DNA of 64,000 bases from Hypericum androsaemum. Lineage: Eukaryota; Streptophyta; Magnoliopsida; Malpighiales; Hypericaceae. Position 1 is the stretch's first letter. Each line of letters starts with the position of its first letter. The notes beneath the pieces are model-generated. The model was not told the origin of the DNA. It saw only the letters and a program-made list of their open reading frames with translations, and did not search any database. This document shows, in pieces, positions 23,101 through 34,284 of this stretch. The position numbers were made by a program, and so were the translations under genes. Location of the stretch: the NCBI GenBank assembly GCA_963995505.1, contig OZ023185.1, forward strand, positions 19,417,691-19,481,690, read 5' to 3'.

Positions 23101-26100
23101 TGAATTTCTTTGTCTTTTATCTTACTACGCTGTCATTGACTGGCGATTTGTTCTTTCTGTGGGTTCTGAATGGGGGCACAAATCATTTAGGAATTGGCTT
23201 TGAGACCTTACTGTTACTGGACCCTGCATTAAGCAGACTTAGTACTTGATCGGCAAGCGGTTGGTTTTTACCAAACGGTCACTACTCTTATGTTTATATA
23301 AAATTGGGCATCTATTATTTCAAAAAAAAGTCTGGACATTTACGGCTATTCCTGAATTAAATCTACTGTCACGGGTTGAGAGAAACTGTGTGGCTCCTTT
23401 AACTCGTCATGCATCTGCTTGCTCGGTTCATGCTGATTTTCATTTATTTGAGCATCACATGTTAGGCTTAGCTAAACGTATTTGTTTTCTAAGAGATAAT
23501 TTTCTTTTTTTCTTACTAATTGACAGTTCCTGGTACCTATTATGATTTACTTGTAGCCATAAGATAGAAGTTGCGTACCAGGAAGCTGTTGCTTTGAAGA
23601 GACAAGAAGAGCTTATTCGTGAGGAAGAACTGGCAGCTTGGCTGGCTGAAAGCGACCAAAAGTCTAAACGTGGGGTGGTTGAGAAGGAAAAGAAAGTAAA
23701 GAAGAAACAGGTGCATTACAGTCTTACTAAAAGATGTTGGTTTGCGAACTTTATACTTGTGAAAAAGAATAGTGATTGCTTCTGGTTTCCTTCTTTGTTT
23801 CCTTAGATCACCCCGACTTATCACCTGTTCAGTGGTGCTATATAAAGAGTTATGCTTTCTAAAACTGTAGGGAAAACAGAAAAGAAATAACAAAAAAGGC
23901 AAGGACAAAGGGAGGGAGGACAGATCTGTTGCTGCCGTATTAGACACACAAGAAGAAGAAAATGTCAGTGATGACAGAAATGACTCACTTGTGGAGGAGA
24001 TTCAGGTTGCTGAGGAGAAGTCTGATATTCTCGAGGATGCATCTGATGTGTCTGATTCAGTGGACGGTGCTATTGAAGTGCTTCGGCCTGATTCAGAAGA
24101 CAGGGATGCAAGCCCTGTTAGCTGGGATACTGATACCTCAGAGGCCCATCCACCCACGGAAGCCAGCAGCACTGGAGCAGGTGCCATACCATATGGAACT
24201 TCTGGAAAGAGGAGCATGTCTGTTGTGGATGATAGTTCCTCAACGTGCTCTACAGATTCGATCCCGTCAACAGTGATGAACTCCCCACACAAGGGAAGTT
24301 CAAACTACCAATGGGAAAGATCTCCGAGCAGGTGAGTGAGTGCTGACGATAATCAACATGGTCTTTTCTTATAGACTGTTGTTGATTTTTGCTTTGCTGC
24401 TTAATTGCAGGGGGAAGAGTCAACGAGGTAAGGCAACATGCAATGGGTCTTGGGCTACTGAAATCGACAATCAACCTTCCGAACCTACTGTGAATGATGG
24501 GGATCAAGTTGATGATGCTGCAAGTAGCAAGGTCAATGGTTGCGACTTTGAGCCTGCGGCCTTGCAGGACAGGACATCCCGCCCAGAGCAATTTCTGAAG
24601 AAGGTGAAAGTTCTTAACATGTTTCTGTTCTGTCATGAATTTGTTGTTGTTTAACATTGTGTTAGTTGCTATCACTGGTGGCGTAGATCTGACAAATCTT
24701 GTTGTGAACTTGCTTGGCTATTAAGTGTTTTTCTTCATCTTGTTCATCTGAAAGTATAGTTTCGTCTTATAACCTTAGCTGTTCTTTCTTTTTTTTAAGT
24801 GGCTTTATAACTTTCTGAATTTCATGGTTTGCTCATTGCCTGCAAGCTATATTTGTGTTGCTATTTTTCTTTTCCGATTCTTAGAAGTGTGTTCATTTCA
24901 GTGGTGCTCATATCTGTGAATAATTTATTACTTGGATTTGCCTTATCCAAATTTGCTTTGTTGTGGCAGGACGAGGAAGCTACTTTGCCACAATCTAAAC
25001 CAAGCACCAAAGTTCCAATTGAGGAACCACCTACCAAAGAAAAGATAATTCCTCCATCCTCTCCTCAAAGTTCTCAACCAAGCCTCCCAGCTACTAAGTT
25101 GAAGCCAGAGATCAAGATCTCAGCTAACGGGGATAGTTCCCATGTTAGGAAAGCATCTCCAGGTAACTTCAGTCAAGCTGATAAAGCAGCAACCGCTGTG
25201 ACATCTTTCCAAAGTACAGGCTCAACAAAGTCCGAAGTCCATAATGGATCACCTTCAAAGATACCCGAAAGGCCAGCAGTACATCAAGGGGCTGTTTTGT
25301 CAAGGCCATCCAGTGCGCCTCTAGTCCGGGGTCCTAGACCAGTTGCTCCACTTGTTTCTATGGTTCAAACTGCTCCTCTACTTGCTCGATCAGTTAGTGC
25401 TATTGGCTGTCTAGGACCTGATCCTTCAGCAGCTACACAGAGTTATGCCCCTCAGTCCTATCGAAATGCCATTATTGGGAATTCAATTGGATCAAATTCA
25501 TCTGGTTTTCCTCATAACAACCCGGCAAGCTCTGGAGTAAATCAGTCACTGACATCAGCTCATTCGGCTGCTTTGGTATCTGCACCGATGTTTTTAACGT
25601 TCAACGCTGACAGGGTAGATCCGACCAGCTTTGGTTATGGCATGGTAAATCGGGATTCTTTGCATAATGGACCTCAGTGGATGGATAGGTCTCAGAGAGA
25701 CGAGAATAGGAGTATGTTTTCTGATCCATCTCCTGTGATGAATGGCTTCCAAAACTTATATAACCCTTTCAACAGCAGAGCCAGGGAGAAATCCTCCATG
25801 CAGACTCCAACCTCATCATCTGGTCGTCAAGGTCAAGGTGTTGTGACAGATGACTTCCCTCACCTCGACATTATCAACGATTTACTTGATGATGAACACG
25901 GCATTGGGATGGCAGCAGGTCCAGGCAGATTCTCTCAGCCCTATGGCAATGGACCGCAGTTCTTGAATCGACAGTTTTCTATGCCTTGTGATTTGGGTGT
26001 ATCTGGAGACTTCGGTTCATCAACCAGTAGTTCTTGCCGGTTTGAGCGCACCCGGAGTTACCAAGACACCGGTGCTCTTCAACGTGGTTATGGCCAGTAC

Positions 26101-26322
26101 GATAATCTGAGAGAGTTTGTTCCCCAAGCTACACCATTAATATATGCAAATGGGCATATGGATGGGATAATTCCAAGCCACTGGCAGATGGCCGGTACGG
26201 ACATGTTAGTCGGAATGATGAATGCCGATGGTGAGACCTCCCCCTATTACGGCTCAGATTACTCTAGTTTAGCCTGTGGCGTCAATGGCTACCCCTTCTA
26301 CCGGCCTTCAAATGGTCATTGA
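20196..26322 (+). CDS. TRAF1: MATH (TRAF-like) domain protein, TRAF1/MUSE13-14 type (12 coding exons, 1121 aa)
   Basis: Coding exons: 20196-20376, 20864-20975, 21128-21216, 21318-21386, 21463-21595, 21714-21872, 22029-22377, 22659-22771, 23557-23710, 23871-24331, 24411-24603, 24970-26322. All junctions are GT-AG and phase-consistent. The MATH domain is about residues 66-195 (YGKYTWKIEKFSHVNKREL, ILIYPQGCDVCNHLSLFL, WSHFAQFTIAVVNKDP). A conserved basic, glutamate-rich helical part follows (ELIREEELAAWLAESDQKSK then KKVKKKQ), then a serine/proline-rich tail with DDFPHLDIINDLLDDEHG. Arabidopsis TRAF1A/TRAF1B (MUSE14/MUSE13) are adaptors in SCF-dependent turnover of NLR immune receptors and ATG6, so a similar role is inferred. 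The start MAGSASG is preferred because it matches the family start. The in-frame ATG at 20157 would add 13 residues. Confidence 0.95.
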
Positions 26323-26990
26323 GTCGATTTCTTGAACCGAAGGGGCCTGCAAAAATTGGCCGTCACTTGTCATTGTAACAATAGTTATCGAGGAAAACGC
26401 CGGGGGTCTTAAAATTGGGAGTGAGGTTGTAACCATTTCATAAGTAAACCATTTTGTAAAGAGTGTTTCCGGCTTACCTCAAATCCTGTTAGTTTGCTAC
26501 TTTGGGGCTCCTTTGCATCTTGCAGTCGTGCAAAAGCACCTGGTGATTTTAATGGCAGGTTAACAGAACTAACAGAAAGTTTTGCCAAACTATTCTATGA
26601 AAAGTTTGCTGCTGAGACATGGATCAAATTACTAGAACAATTGAGTTCGAGTCTTGAAAATGCATTAATACTCGGTCGGGAAGTTTTGCATGCTTGGTGG
26701 TCCGTCTGAGCCTGAAATTTGGATTTTTGTCAGATAGTGTTCGAATATTTGTTTTCATAACTGGTGTCCGAATATTGAGTCTTTGCAAACCAGAAAAGTA
26801 CCAAAGGTTTATCGTGGTTGGAATTGACTTTTCAGCAGCCAGCAGATCCATTTTTTTTCTGACAGTAGTTGCTGTCGGTGTTATGCAGTGAAAAAATGTC
26901 TCCGGGTCCTGTGGGATCAGATTGCATCTCTTGGAACATGGAACAAGGCTCACATTAGACAAGTGCCTATATATATCCCATAAAAGACTT
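26323..26990 (+). other. 3' UTR of the MATH gene and short unassigned spacer
   Basis: The 3' UTR probably ends within 26450-26600, but no unique AATAAA was chosen. The rest has no recognised feature before the LINE fragment. Confidence 0.5.
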
Positions 26991-26994
26991 TTTC

Positions 26995-28034
26995 TCGAGT
27001 CTATGAGTTTTGGATTCCTGAAACCGGGTGGGACTGGGCTCGCATAGGGCCAGCGGTTTCGGAGGAGTTGAAGCTGCACTTGCAGGCGGTATTTGTTGAT
27101 GAAGAAGGGTGCTCTGTGGACCGTTTGGCTCGGAAACACTCCCCAGCAAGGCAGTTCTCCACCCAAGTCAGCGTACTTGGCACTAGTGAAGCCTGAACTG
27201 CCATTGGAGTTTCCGAGGACAAGATGACGGCAGGTATGGGCGTTGGAAGTGCCGGAGAGGATAAGGGTTTTCATCTTGACGTGTTTGAAGGGCTGGCTAA
27301 TGACGAATGCAGAACGTTTTCGACAACATTTTGCACCGTCTTCGATGTGTCACCAGTGCAATAATGCGCCGGAAACGTTGCTCCACCTTCTCAGAGATTG
27401 TACGGAAGCTAGGAGAATTTGGAGAGGTTTGGTTCCGATCAGTTGCTCTAACACCTTTTTCAGGGCTACTGTGGAAGACTGGCTTGCAGGTAATCTAGCT
27501 ATTGTGGTAGTGATGGGGGGAGGGGGGGTGTGGTTTGATGTATTACGTTGTTCGCCACGACGTGCTGGTGGTTGTGGCGATATGGCGCAATATGATTCGA
27601 TCATGTGAGCGATGAGGTGGAAGCTGTTGCAGGTGGGCGACCAGATCGGATCGACTTTATTAGACACCAGGCGGCGGGCTTTTCAGAGGCATGGAAGACT
27701 GCCCGTTTGCCCTCAGTAGTAGCCAGCGTCGAGAGGTGCAGCTTAGTGTGGCAGCCACCGAGACAAGGGTGGGTGAAATTGAACACGGATGGAGCCTCTA
27801 AAGGAAATTCGGGGCTAGCAGGGGGTGGAGGGGTAATTCGGGATGATCGTGGGGGATGGTGTGTTGGCTTTGCTTGCAACACGGGCTTCTGCAATTCTTT
27901 GTCGCCAGAATTGTGGTCGGTTTGTAGAGAATTGCAATTGGCCTGGGACCGGGGATACAGGCAGATGGCAGGAGAGATGGATTCGCAGATGACAGTGAAA
28001 TACCTGACCGAGAGAATACATCTGCAAGTTTTTA
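26995..28034 (+). mobile_element. LINE (L1-type) fragment: end of RT region, zf-RVT and RNase H
   Basis: Plus-strand frames, broken by frameshifts, read through the C-terminal part of a plant LINE polyprotein. They give a segment with DRLARKHSPARQFST (about 27120-27165), then a zf-RVT-like motif CHQCNNAPETLLHLLRDC (in 27243-27608), then an RNase H domain (in 27605-28034) with NTDGASKGN, PELWSV and GEMDSQ, which supply the D, E and D positions of the active site. The copy is 5'-truncated and also ends without a poly-A tail near 28034, so it is a broken internal piece. It is not a gene of the host. Confidence 0.88.
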
Positions 28035-29266
28035 ATTCACAGTTTCCTTCTCTTCAACAGTTATGCATCTTATATCTTGAATGCAGAGTACTATGTTGGA
28101 AAAATATATTCACCAAAAAGTAAAAGCTAAATAAGGAAGAAATTTTTTTTACTGAATTTATGACCGTTAGGAAAGAATTATGAGTTCCTAATTTTAACAA
28201 AACAATTCTAAGTACTAGTTCATTAATCTTTACGATTCCACGGTCCAAGTCACGGCAATAGAATTCCTCGGTCTCTCTCCATGGATTTCCACGGTGCACC
28301 AGGGGAGGACCCAGCCACGGACCGAGCTGGCAAAGAGCTCGGTGGGGCTGGTCCAGGATAGGACCCACGCTGGTGACGCTTCAGTTTGGCGTTGATTGCT
28401 ACCATTACCAACCAAAGATGATGATTAAGGGTTAATCGGTATACCGAATATGTATTCGAGTACTACGTTATTTCAACTAAAAAAGGGATAATTCATTGCA
28501 ATAAAAAAAACATGTTGCTTTCCCGAGTAATGTAATGTATAGTATACAAAATTACATATATAAAAAATCATTTTTCTACGTTAAAGTTTTCCGGAAATAT
28601 ATGGTGCTTTGACTTTTTTTAGAATGATATGGTGCTTTGACTGATCAATTAAAAAATGCAATATTTTATGGGTGAAAAAAATTTGCAATATTGACCTTTT
28701 TTCAGAAGAGGTGTTGACTTATCGCAAACCACGAGACGTTGGGCGTTTCCGTTTATTAAAAAAATGATGGCCACAATTTACATTTTTTTAAATAATTAAG
28801 TTAGTGACAAGTTAGCATCCGACCTTTAATTCGTGCAATCCATCGATCACTCGGTTTTTATACAATTCGATCTTTCACCAAAGGCCACAAGTACGATTTT
28901 ACAGAGTTTTAATGTTTAAATTTTGTCGATGTATATTTTTGGTATAATAAAGTTACCTTTTTAATAAATACAGTCTTCAATTGCTAAACTAATAAGAATC
29001 AGAATCGATACTAAGTATTTTTGAAGAAAAAAAATATTAACGTGGACTAACTGGGTATTTATTTTTTTAGACAATAAGGTAGTGCCTAGTTAGTACTTAT
29101 ATGAATTAACGCAAAAATTTTGACTCAATGAAACTTGTTTGGGACACATCAAATTATTTCATATTGATTGTATTGTGCTATTAGCCCTATTTATATGTGA
29201 AAACATTCGACAAACCTATTAACTCAAAGATCAATAAATTTAACATCCTCATCATATATTATCATC
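28035..29266. other. AT-rich intergenic DNA
   Basis: A GC-richer patch at about 28240-28390 has an open minus frame without recognisable homology. The remainder is AT-rich with no feature seen. Confidence 0.5.
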
Positions 29267-29532
29267 AACCAAATGCAATAATGCAAGTGTATAATTAATT
29301 ATAGTTATGCTAAATATATATTTCCTCAATCTTCCAAAAGTTAAAAAAAAACTAAAAAACACGAGCGAAGATATAAAGAATAGGTAAAAATTAATTATAC
29401 GTTACAATTAGGTTTAACCTTGCTAGCTACAAGTACATCCTGCTGCTCTAATCTCCTCTTGCGGCTGAATAAATGCAGGACATATAAACATTATTCAATC
29501 ACGAACCCTGATCCAGCTTCATCCTTCGGGGA

Positions 29533-29796
29533 TCAAATTTCGACAACTTGACCACCAAATTGCTTGGGGGAAGGTGGTGCCCGGCCGGCGAAGTTCTTGC
29601 TGCCAATGCACGGGGGGCCATTCCCGCCGGGGATGTTCGTGCAGCCAGAGCTCGTGGAGGGCGACGGTGGGCCCTTTGGAAGAGACTGCAGGTGTAGGAA
29701 GTTAGCGACATGTATTTTCTTCGACCAACCCTCCTCGTGCAATGGCCTCGCCGTTGCCCCAATTACTACCAGCAATATAAACAAGAACTTGATCAT
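29533..29796 (-). CDS. Small secreted peptide precursor, copy 1 (87 aa, C-terminus shortened by frameshift)
   Basis: The product starts with a clear signal peptide (MIKFLFILLVVIGATARP, cleavage likely near residue 15-18). A variable stretch follows, then a conserved C-terminal region NFLHLQSLPKGPPSP, GCTNIPGG, C, GSKNFAGRAPP, with two cysteines that could form a disulfide. I do not recognise a named family. The layout (signal peptide, short propeptide, conserved C-terminal motif) is that of a plant signalling-peptide or small cysteine-pair precursor. Copy 2 at 32983-33279 extends 16-17 residues further. Here a net 8-bp difference after GGQVV shifts the frame and stops translation at EI, and the missing tail (KFDPRR...) is still readable in another frame. 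The longer in-frame ORF upstream (to 29952) is probably 5' UTR, because the signal peptide begins at 29796. Confidence 0.8.
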   Translation of the reverse strand: MIKFLFILLVVIGATARPLHEEGWSKKIHVANFLHLQSLPKGPPSPSTSSGCTNIPGGNGPPCIGSKNFAGRAPPSPKQFGGQVVEI

Positions 29797-30204
29797 CTTC
29801 GTTTTCGTTTGGTCGACTAGTTCAGATTTGATTCGGGTTAGACTGATGGATTCTTTGTTGTTGGTGGGAAGTAAGATATGGAGGAAGGGGGAAGGAGGCG
29901 ATGTATATATAATGGTAGGAGGAGAGCAATGACTTGCATAAGTACGTGTCAAAATAAACTAGCTGTGTTTGTTTCATAGTGTGGATTGACTTGGCCTACA
30001 CGGTATTAATATTTTTCCAAGTAAAATTAGGGTTGACTTGGCTGTTTGATTTTGAAAGTTGAAATTAAATTAGATGATATTTTGCTGGTCAAAACTCTGA
30101 ATCAACGTAAGCCCCTTGCATTGAGGAAGCATCATCAAATTAGAAAATAGGTAAGTTTTTTTTTTGTGACACTAGGTTGAGAAAAAAATAAGTTTAATTC
30201 TAAC

Positions 30205-30512
30205 TTCTCACATTAATTCTTTTGCCCCGTTTCAAAGGTGTAGCGGCGGTCTCAACAAGGTGGAACGAAATTGTCTCGTGAATTCCTTTAGAATTAGCAT
30301 CTTGTACTGAGAAATCTTATACTACCTTTTGATTCTTTCAAACAAATTAGAAGATACATACGTTTTCTTTATGCCACGAGCTTGAGAAGAAAATGCATAT
30401 TTGTAACTTCTTAGATTGATTCCTTTGCCCCGTTTCAAAGGTATAGCGGCGGTCTTAACAAGGTGGAATGAAATTGTACGGTGAATTACTTTAGAATTAG
30501 CATCTTGTACTA
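30205..30512. repeat. About 100-bp direct repeat in the peptide-gene promoter (two copies, third at 33672-33777)
   Basis: Two copies (30205-30309 and 30411-30512) share TTTGCCCCGTTTCAAAGG, TAGCGGCGGTCT, AACAAGGTGGAA and TTTAGAATTAGCATCTTGTA. The other duplication unit has one copy at 33672-33777. They lie 0.4-0.7 kb upstream of the two peptide genes and could be regulatory or simply a small repeat. Confidence 0.8.
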
Positions 30513-31152
30513 ATAGATTTATAAGAACCATTTCGAGTCTTCCAAATAAATTAGATCATCGGAAAGTTGTTACAAGTAGTAAGAGACTTAGATTCTATTA
30601 AGAATGACTTGGTTCAAGTCTTATGAATAGAAAAGTTATCATCGGAAGAGTCACCTTCAAATAAGGTATGGCGTTAATTGACTATGAATGCTATATGTTA
30701 AAAAAATAGTGCTACAATTTCTTTGTCATTACATAGTAAATACTTCCATTGACATGCTTTCTTTTCTTTGATATCACATTGTTGTATTTTTTTTATATGT
30801 AAATGTTGTTGTATGAATTTGAAAATAAGATATCAGTTTGTTGAATTTAGGTAACATGTGAAGCTATTCTTCAACATTAATCGGTTGTTGAATGTTGATC
30901 AGTTTAATTAATCAGCTTTCATTTCTTTCAGTCGGAGATAAAGTTTACCATAGTTAAAAAAGACTTGTTCTTTCTAGTTATTTAAATAAAAATAGAAATA
31001 CAAAACCAACATAGTGCCGATTCTTTTGAAATGGTACCTCTATTGACCTTTCCTTCAAGGTAGAAAAACATAGTACATGAGAAATTGAAAAACATAGAAA
31101 GATAAATGATACGTCATGCTCTTGACCCGCTAAATGTGAAACTTCTTAGTGT

Positions 31153-31562
31153 ACATGCTGGATATTTTAGTTTTCGCCCTCAATATTGGTCACTGCAGTT
31201 CGATCTGGTCGAAAATTTGGGCGCTATGGAGTGGCCTTCAGCTAGTGAAGCGACATGTTCTCAGACCCGTCGCGGTCGAGACTGACTCAAGGCTGGCCTT
31301 CCGGTACTTGTCCGAGGGTGTGGAGGAAGGAAACCTGATCACGTCGCTCGTGAATAATTGTAGAAACCTCATCCACCTCCACAGATAAATAGAGGTCACA
31401 TTTTGTTTTTAAGAGTGCAATTGTGTGGTAAAATGGCTGTCGAATTTTGCTCTGGATGCCCCGAGTGGGCTCGACAACCTATTCTTTTGTAACTTTGTTT
31501 ATTTAATGCAAGGGTGTTGTACACCCACCAATTCCAAAAAAAAAACATGCTGGATATTTTAG
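31153..31562 (+). mobile_element. 5'-truncated LINE insertion with perfect 18-bp target-site duplication
   Basis: ACATGCTGGATATTTTAG occurs exactly at 31153-31170 and 31545-31562. Between them is the end of a LINE RNase H domain (ETDSRLAFRYLSEGVEEGN in 31149-31388), a short 3' UTR (GGGTGTTGTACACCCACC) and a poly-A run. No equivalent sits in duplication unit 2, so it inserted after the duplication, or was lost from unit 2. Confidence 0.95.
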
Positions 31563-32148
31563 TCAAGGCTTCATTTGTAAAAATAATCTTAGGAAAAATT
31601 CGTATAATCGAGAAACTATTGTACCGAAGGTGGCTTCTGGATCAATGAAAATGATTTTACATTTTAGAATAGTCCAAATGGCAAGTCATCAAAAATTAGA
31701 AAACCCGATATTTTCCTACGCGTAAATCCAAAGTCTTCCCAAAACCTAGCCATTAAATCCGCAGAAAGATCAATATCATATTTAAACTTGGACTAGATTT
31801 TCGAAAAGAGAATTTGTATGCATGGAAACTAAACACCCTGAGGATGATCATTGACTTTGAATGGTTTGGGCCCGTGAAGAAGTATATTAGCTGTCCAATT
31901 GTTCCGTTAATCATGAAGCGTATTTTTACCGTAAAAGAGTTGGCGAAATATCATGTAGTTTCGATAAAATTTAATATTAGTCGACCCGACCCGACCCGAC
32001 AAACGAGAAAGGACGAGGTTGGGATTGACAGATGGTTCATGGTCGTTTCGATGTTTTCCCTCGACTACCGTAACCAACTTTAGGCACCTCAGTCACATTG
32101 TGGAGCTGATCAATGAAGACCCAAACCCTATCGCATTAAAAATCTTTC

Positions 32149-32497
32149 AGAAATGTTGAAAATTCCACATCGATTAAAATACGAATGGGATAATTTTATA
32201 AGTGTGAAAAATTCACCAGCCTATTACCTCATTTTGGGTTGAATATGAAAATTTTAACATGATATCAGAGCGGGTTGATCCCGTGCCCGTTGTTGAACTC
32301 AGACGACCCCCATGTCTCGCATTTTGGTGAAGTCAAAGCCAGTGCAATCTTTGACTCGACGTGCGTCTCGTTTGAGGCGGCGTGTTGAGAATCCCACGTC
32401 GATTAAAACACGAATAGGAGGCAACTTTATAAGTGTAAAAAATCTACCAACCCATTGCCTTAAGGTTCTGGGTTAGATATGAAGATTCTAAGAGAAA
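32149..32497 (+). mobile_element. TRIM (miniature LTR retrotransposon) with TSD
   Basis: Two direct LTRs of about 106-110 bp (32154-32259 and 32383-32492) begin TGTTGA(A/G)AAT(T/C)CCAC. The first is followed at once by TGATATCAGAGC, close to the plant initiator-methionine tRNA primer-binding site. The internal region is only about 123 bp and ends in the purine/G-rich GAGGCGGCG before the second LTR. AGAAA flanks both sides (32149-32153 and 32493-32497). Duplication unit 2 has the uninterrupted site near 34985-35010. It has no coding capacity and would need another element's proteins to move. Confidence 0.93.
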
Positions 32498-32982
32498 CCA
32501 ATCACCTTTCACCAACAACAATGGCGGTAACATTGGTGTTTTGGTTCACGATAATGGCCACGGCTCCCTCCCCGTTCAGGCCGACTAGCTCCGGCCAGGA
32601 TTGCTTGTCTCCACATAGAGTTAAAGGTGCCCATAAGATGGGTCCAGAAGGAATTGCTGCCGTGCCCGCGAGCTAGTTCGAAATACGCAATGTTTGATCT
32701 GGTTGTTACCATTATGGAAAAATAACTCTTCAGCTGAATTTAAATATTAGCAAACAACCAAATGCAAGTGTGTAGCTAACGATTGTTATGCTACATACAT
32801 ATATTTCCTCAATCTTCCAAAAGTAACATTAAAAAAAACAAAGACCACCAAGGAAGTTATAAAGAATACGTACAAATTAATTATATGTTACAATTAGCTT
32901 TAACCTTGCTAGCTACAAATATATCCTGCTCTAATCTCCACTTGGCGGCTGAATAAATGCAGGACATATTAATATTATTCAA

Positions 32983-33279
32983 TCAAGAACTCTGATCTAG
33001 CTTGATCCTCCGGGGATCAAATTTCAATTCCCCCACAACTTGACCACCGAATTTCTTGGGTGGTGCCCGGCCGGCGAAGTTCTTGCTGCCAATGCACGTG
33101 CCCTTACCGCCGGGGATGTTCGTGCAACCGGAGCTCTTGTTGGGCGAGGGTGTACCCTTTGGAAGAGACTGCAAGTGTAGGAAGTTGGCGTCATGCAATG
33201 GCCTTGCCGTTACCCCAATTTCTACTGCGCTCAGCCGGACCAAGATTGCTACCAGGAATATAAACAAGAACTTGATCAT
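32983..33279 (-). CDS. Small secreted peptide precursor, copy 2 (98 aa, full length)
   Basis: Signal peptide MIKFLFIFLVAILVRLSAVE (cleavage likely before GVTARPLH), then the same conserved C-terminal region as copy 1: NFLHLQSLPKG, SSGCTNIPGG, C, GSKNFAGRAPP, then GGQVVGELKFDPRRIKLDQ. Compared with copy 1 it has a longer signal region, lacks about 10 residues after RPLH, and keeps the C-terminal tail. Family unknown to me. Secretion is the only function the sequence supports, and a signalling role is inference. The strong protein similarity with indels in the linker, but not in the conserved core, suggests the core is under constraint. Confidence 0.85.
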   Translation of the reverse strand: MIKFLFIFLVAILVRLSAVEIGVTARPLHDANFLHLQSLPKGTPSPNKSSGCTNIPGGKGTCIGSKNFAGRAPPKKFGGQVVGELKFDPRRIKLDQSS

Positions 33280-34284
33280 CTTCGCTTTGCTCGATCGGCC
33301 AGTTCAGATTCGATTCGGTTAAGAATGATGTATTGTTTGTTGTTGGTGGGAATGTAAGATATGGAGGAGGGGGGAAGGTGACGATGTATTTATAATGGTA
33401 GGAGAGCGCGTGACTATAGTCTAGCTGTGTTTATTTCATTGTGTCAATTGACTTGGCCTACACGGTATCTTTATTTTTCCAAGTAAAATTAGCGTTGACT
33501 TGGATGTTTGATTTTGAAGGTTGAAATTAAATTAGACTATATTTTGCTGGTCAAAACTCTGAATCAACGTACAACGTAGCCCCCATGCATTGAGGAAGCA
33601 TCATCAGATTAGAAGATACATTCGTTTTTAATATGACACGAGCTTGAGAAAAAAGATGTATAATTCTCATTTCTCACATTAATTCCTTTGCCCCGTTTCA
33701 AAGGAATAGCGGCGGTCTTAACAAGGTGGAACGAAATTGTATGGTCAATTCCTTTAGAATTAGCATCTTGTACTGCGAGATCTTTTAAGTACCATTTTCA
33801 GTCTTTCAAATAAATTAGCAACTAGGTGAGAGACGACTCAATGAGAGTTGATATAATACGCAAATTCCATAGATTTTAGAATAATCCAAATCAGATGACA
33901 AGTCATCAGAAATTAGAAAACCTGGTATTTTTCTTTCGCAAAGCGAAGGTCTTCCCAAAACGTAGCCATTAAATCCACAGACAAATCAATATCATCTTTA
34001 TTCTTGGGACTGATTTTCAACCCAAAAAAAACAAAAAGAGAAAGTTTATATGCATGGACTTGACCAACCGTGAGAGCGATCGGCAACTTTGATTGGGTTG
34101 GGGCCGTGAAGAAGCATATTGACCGTCCAATTGTTCCGTTAATCATGAAGCGTATTTTCCCCGTATAATAGTGGTCAAACTGAAACAAGTCTATCTGTGC
34201 TCTTTCGAAAAAAATCAAATATGTTTGTGTGATACTGAGGTTACGCGTAAAAGAATTGGTACAAATCCCCCATTCATAAAATAA

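Larger units (their letters stand above)
29267..32756. repeat. Tandem duplication of the secreted-peptide block, unit 1
   Basis: This unit starts at AACCAAATGCAA and carries, in order, the peptide gene, its promoter with the 100-bp repeats, the segment at 31680-31990, and a short degraded coding-like piece (ACCAACAACAATGGCGGTAA). The same order occurs from 32757. Unit 1 additionally contains a LINE fragment and a TRIM that unit 2 lacks. Confidence 0.85.

Noticed and set aside
23540..23947. Minus-strand 135-aa ORF
   Set aside because: It overlaps two exons and an intron of the MATH gene on the other strand and is antisense to lysine-rich coding sequence.
24829..24969. Extending the last MATH-gene exon upstream to the open ATG at 24829
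   Set aside because: The family sequence resumes at DEEATLPQ, after the acceptor GTGGCAG at 24963-24969. The upstream open part is intron.
32479..32712. Possible small gene at ATGGCGGTAACATTGGTG (32521) and its copy near 35022
   Set aside because: It is open on both strands for only 50-60 codons, differs in frame and length between the two duplication units, and resembles no family. It is probably a degraded shared fragment.
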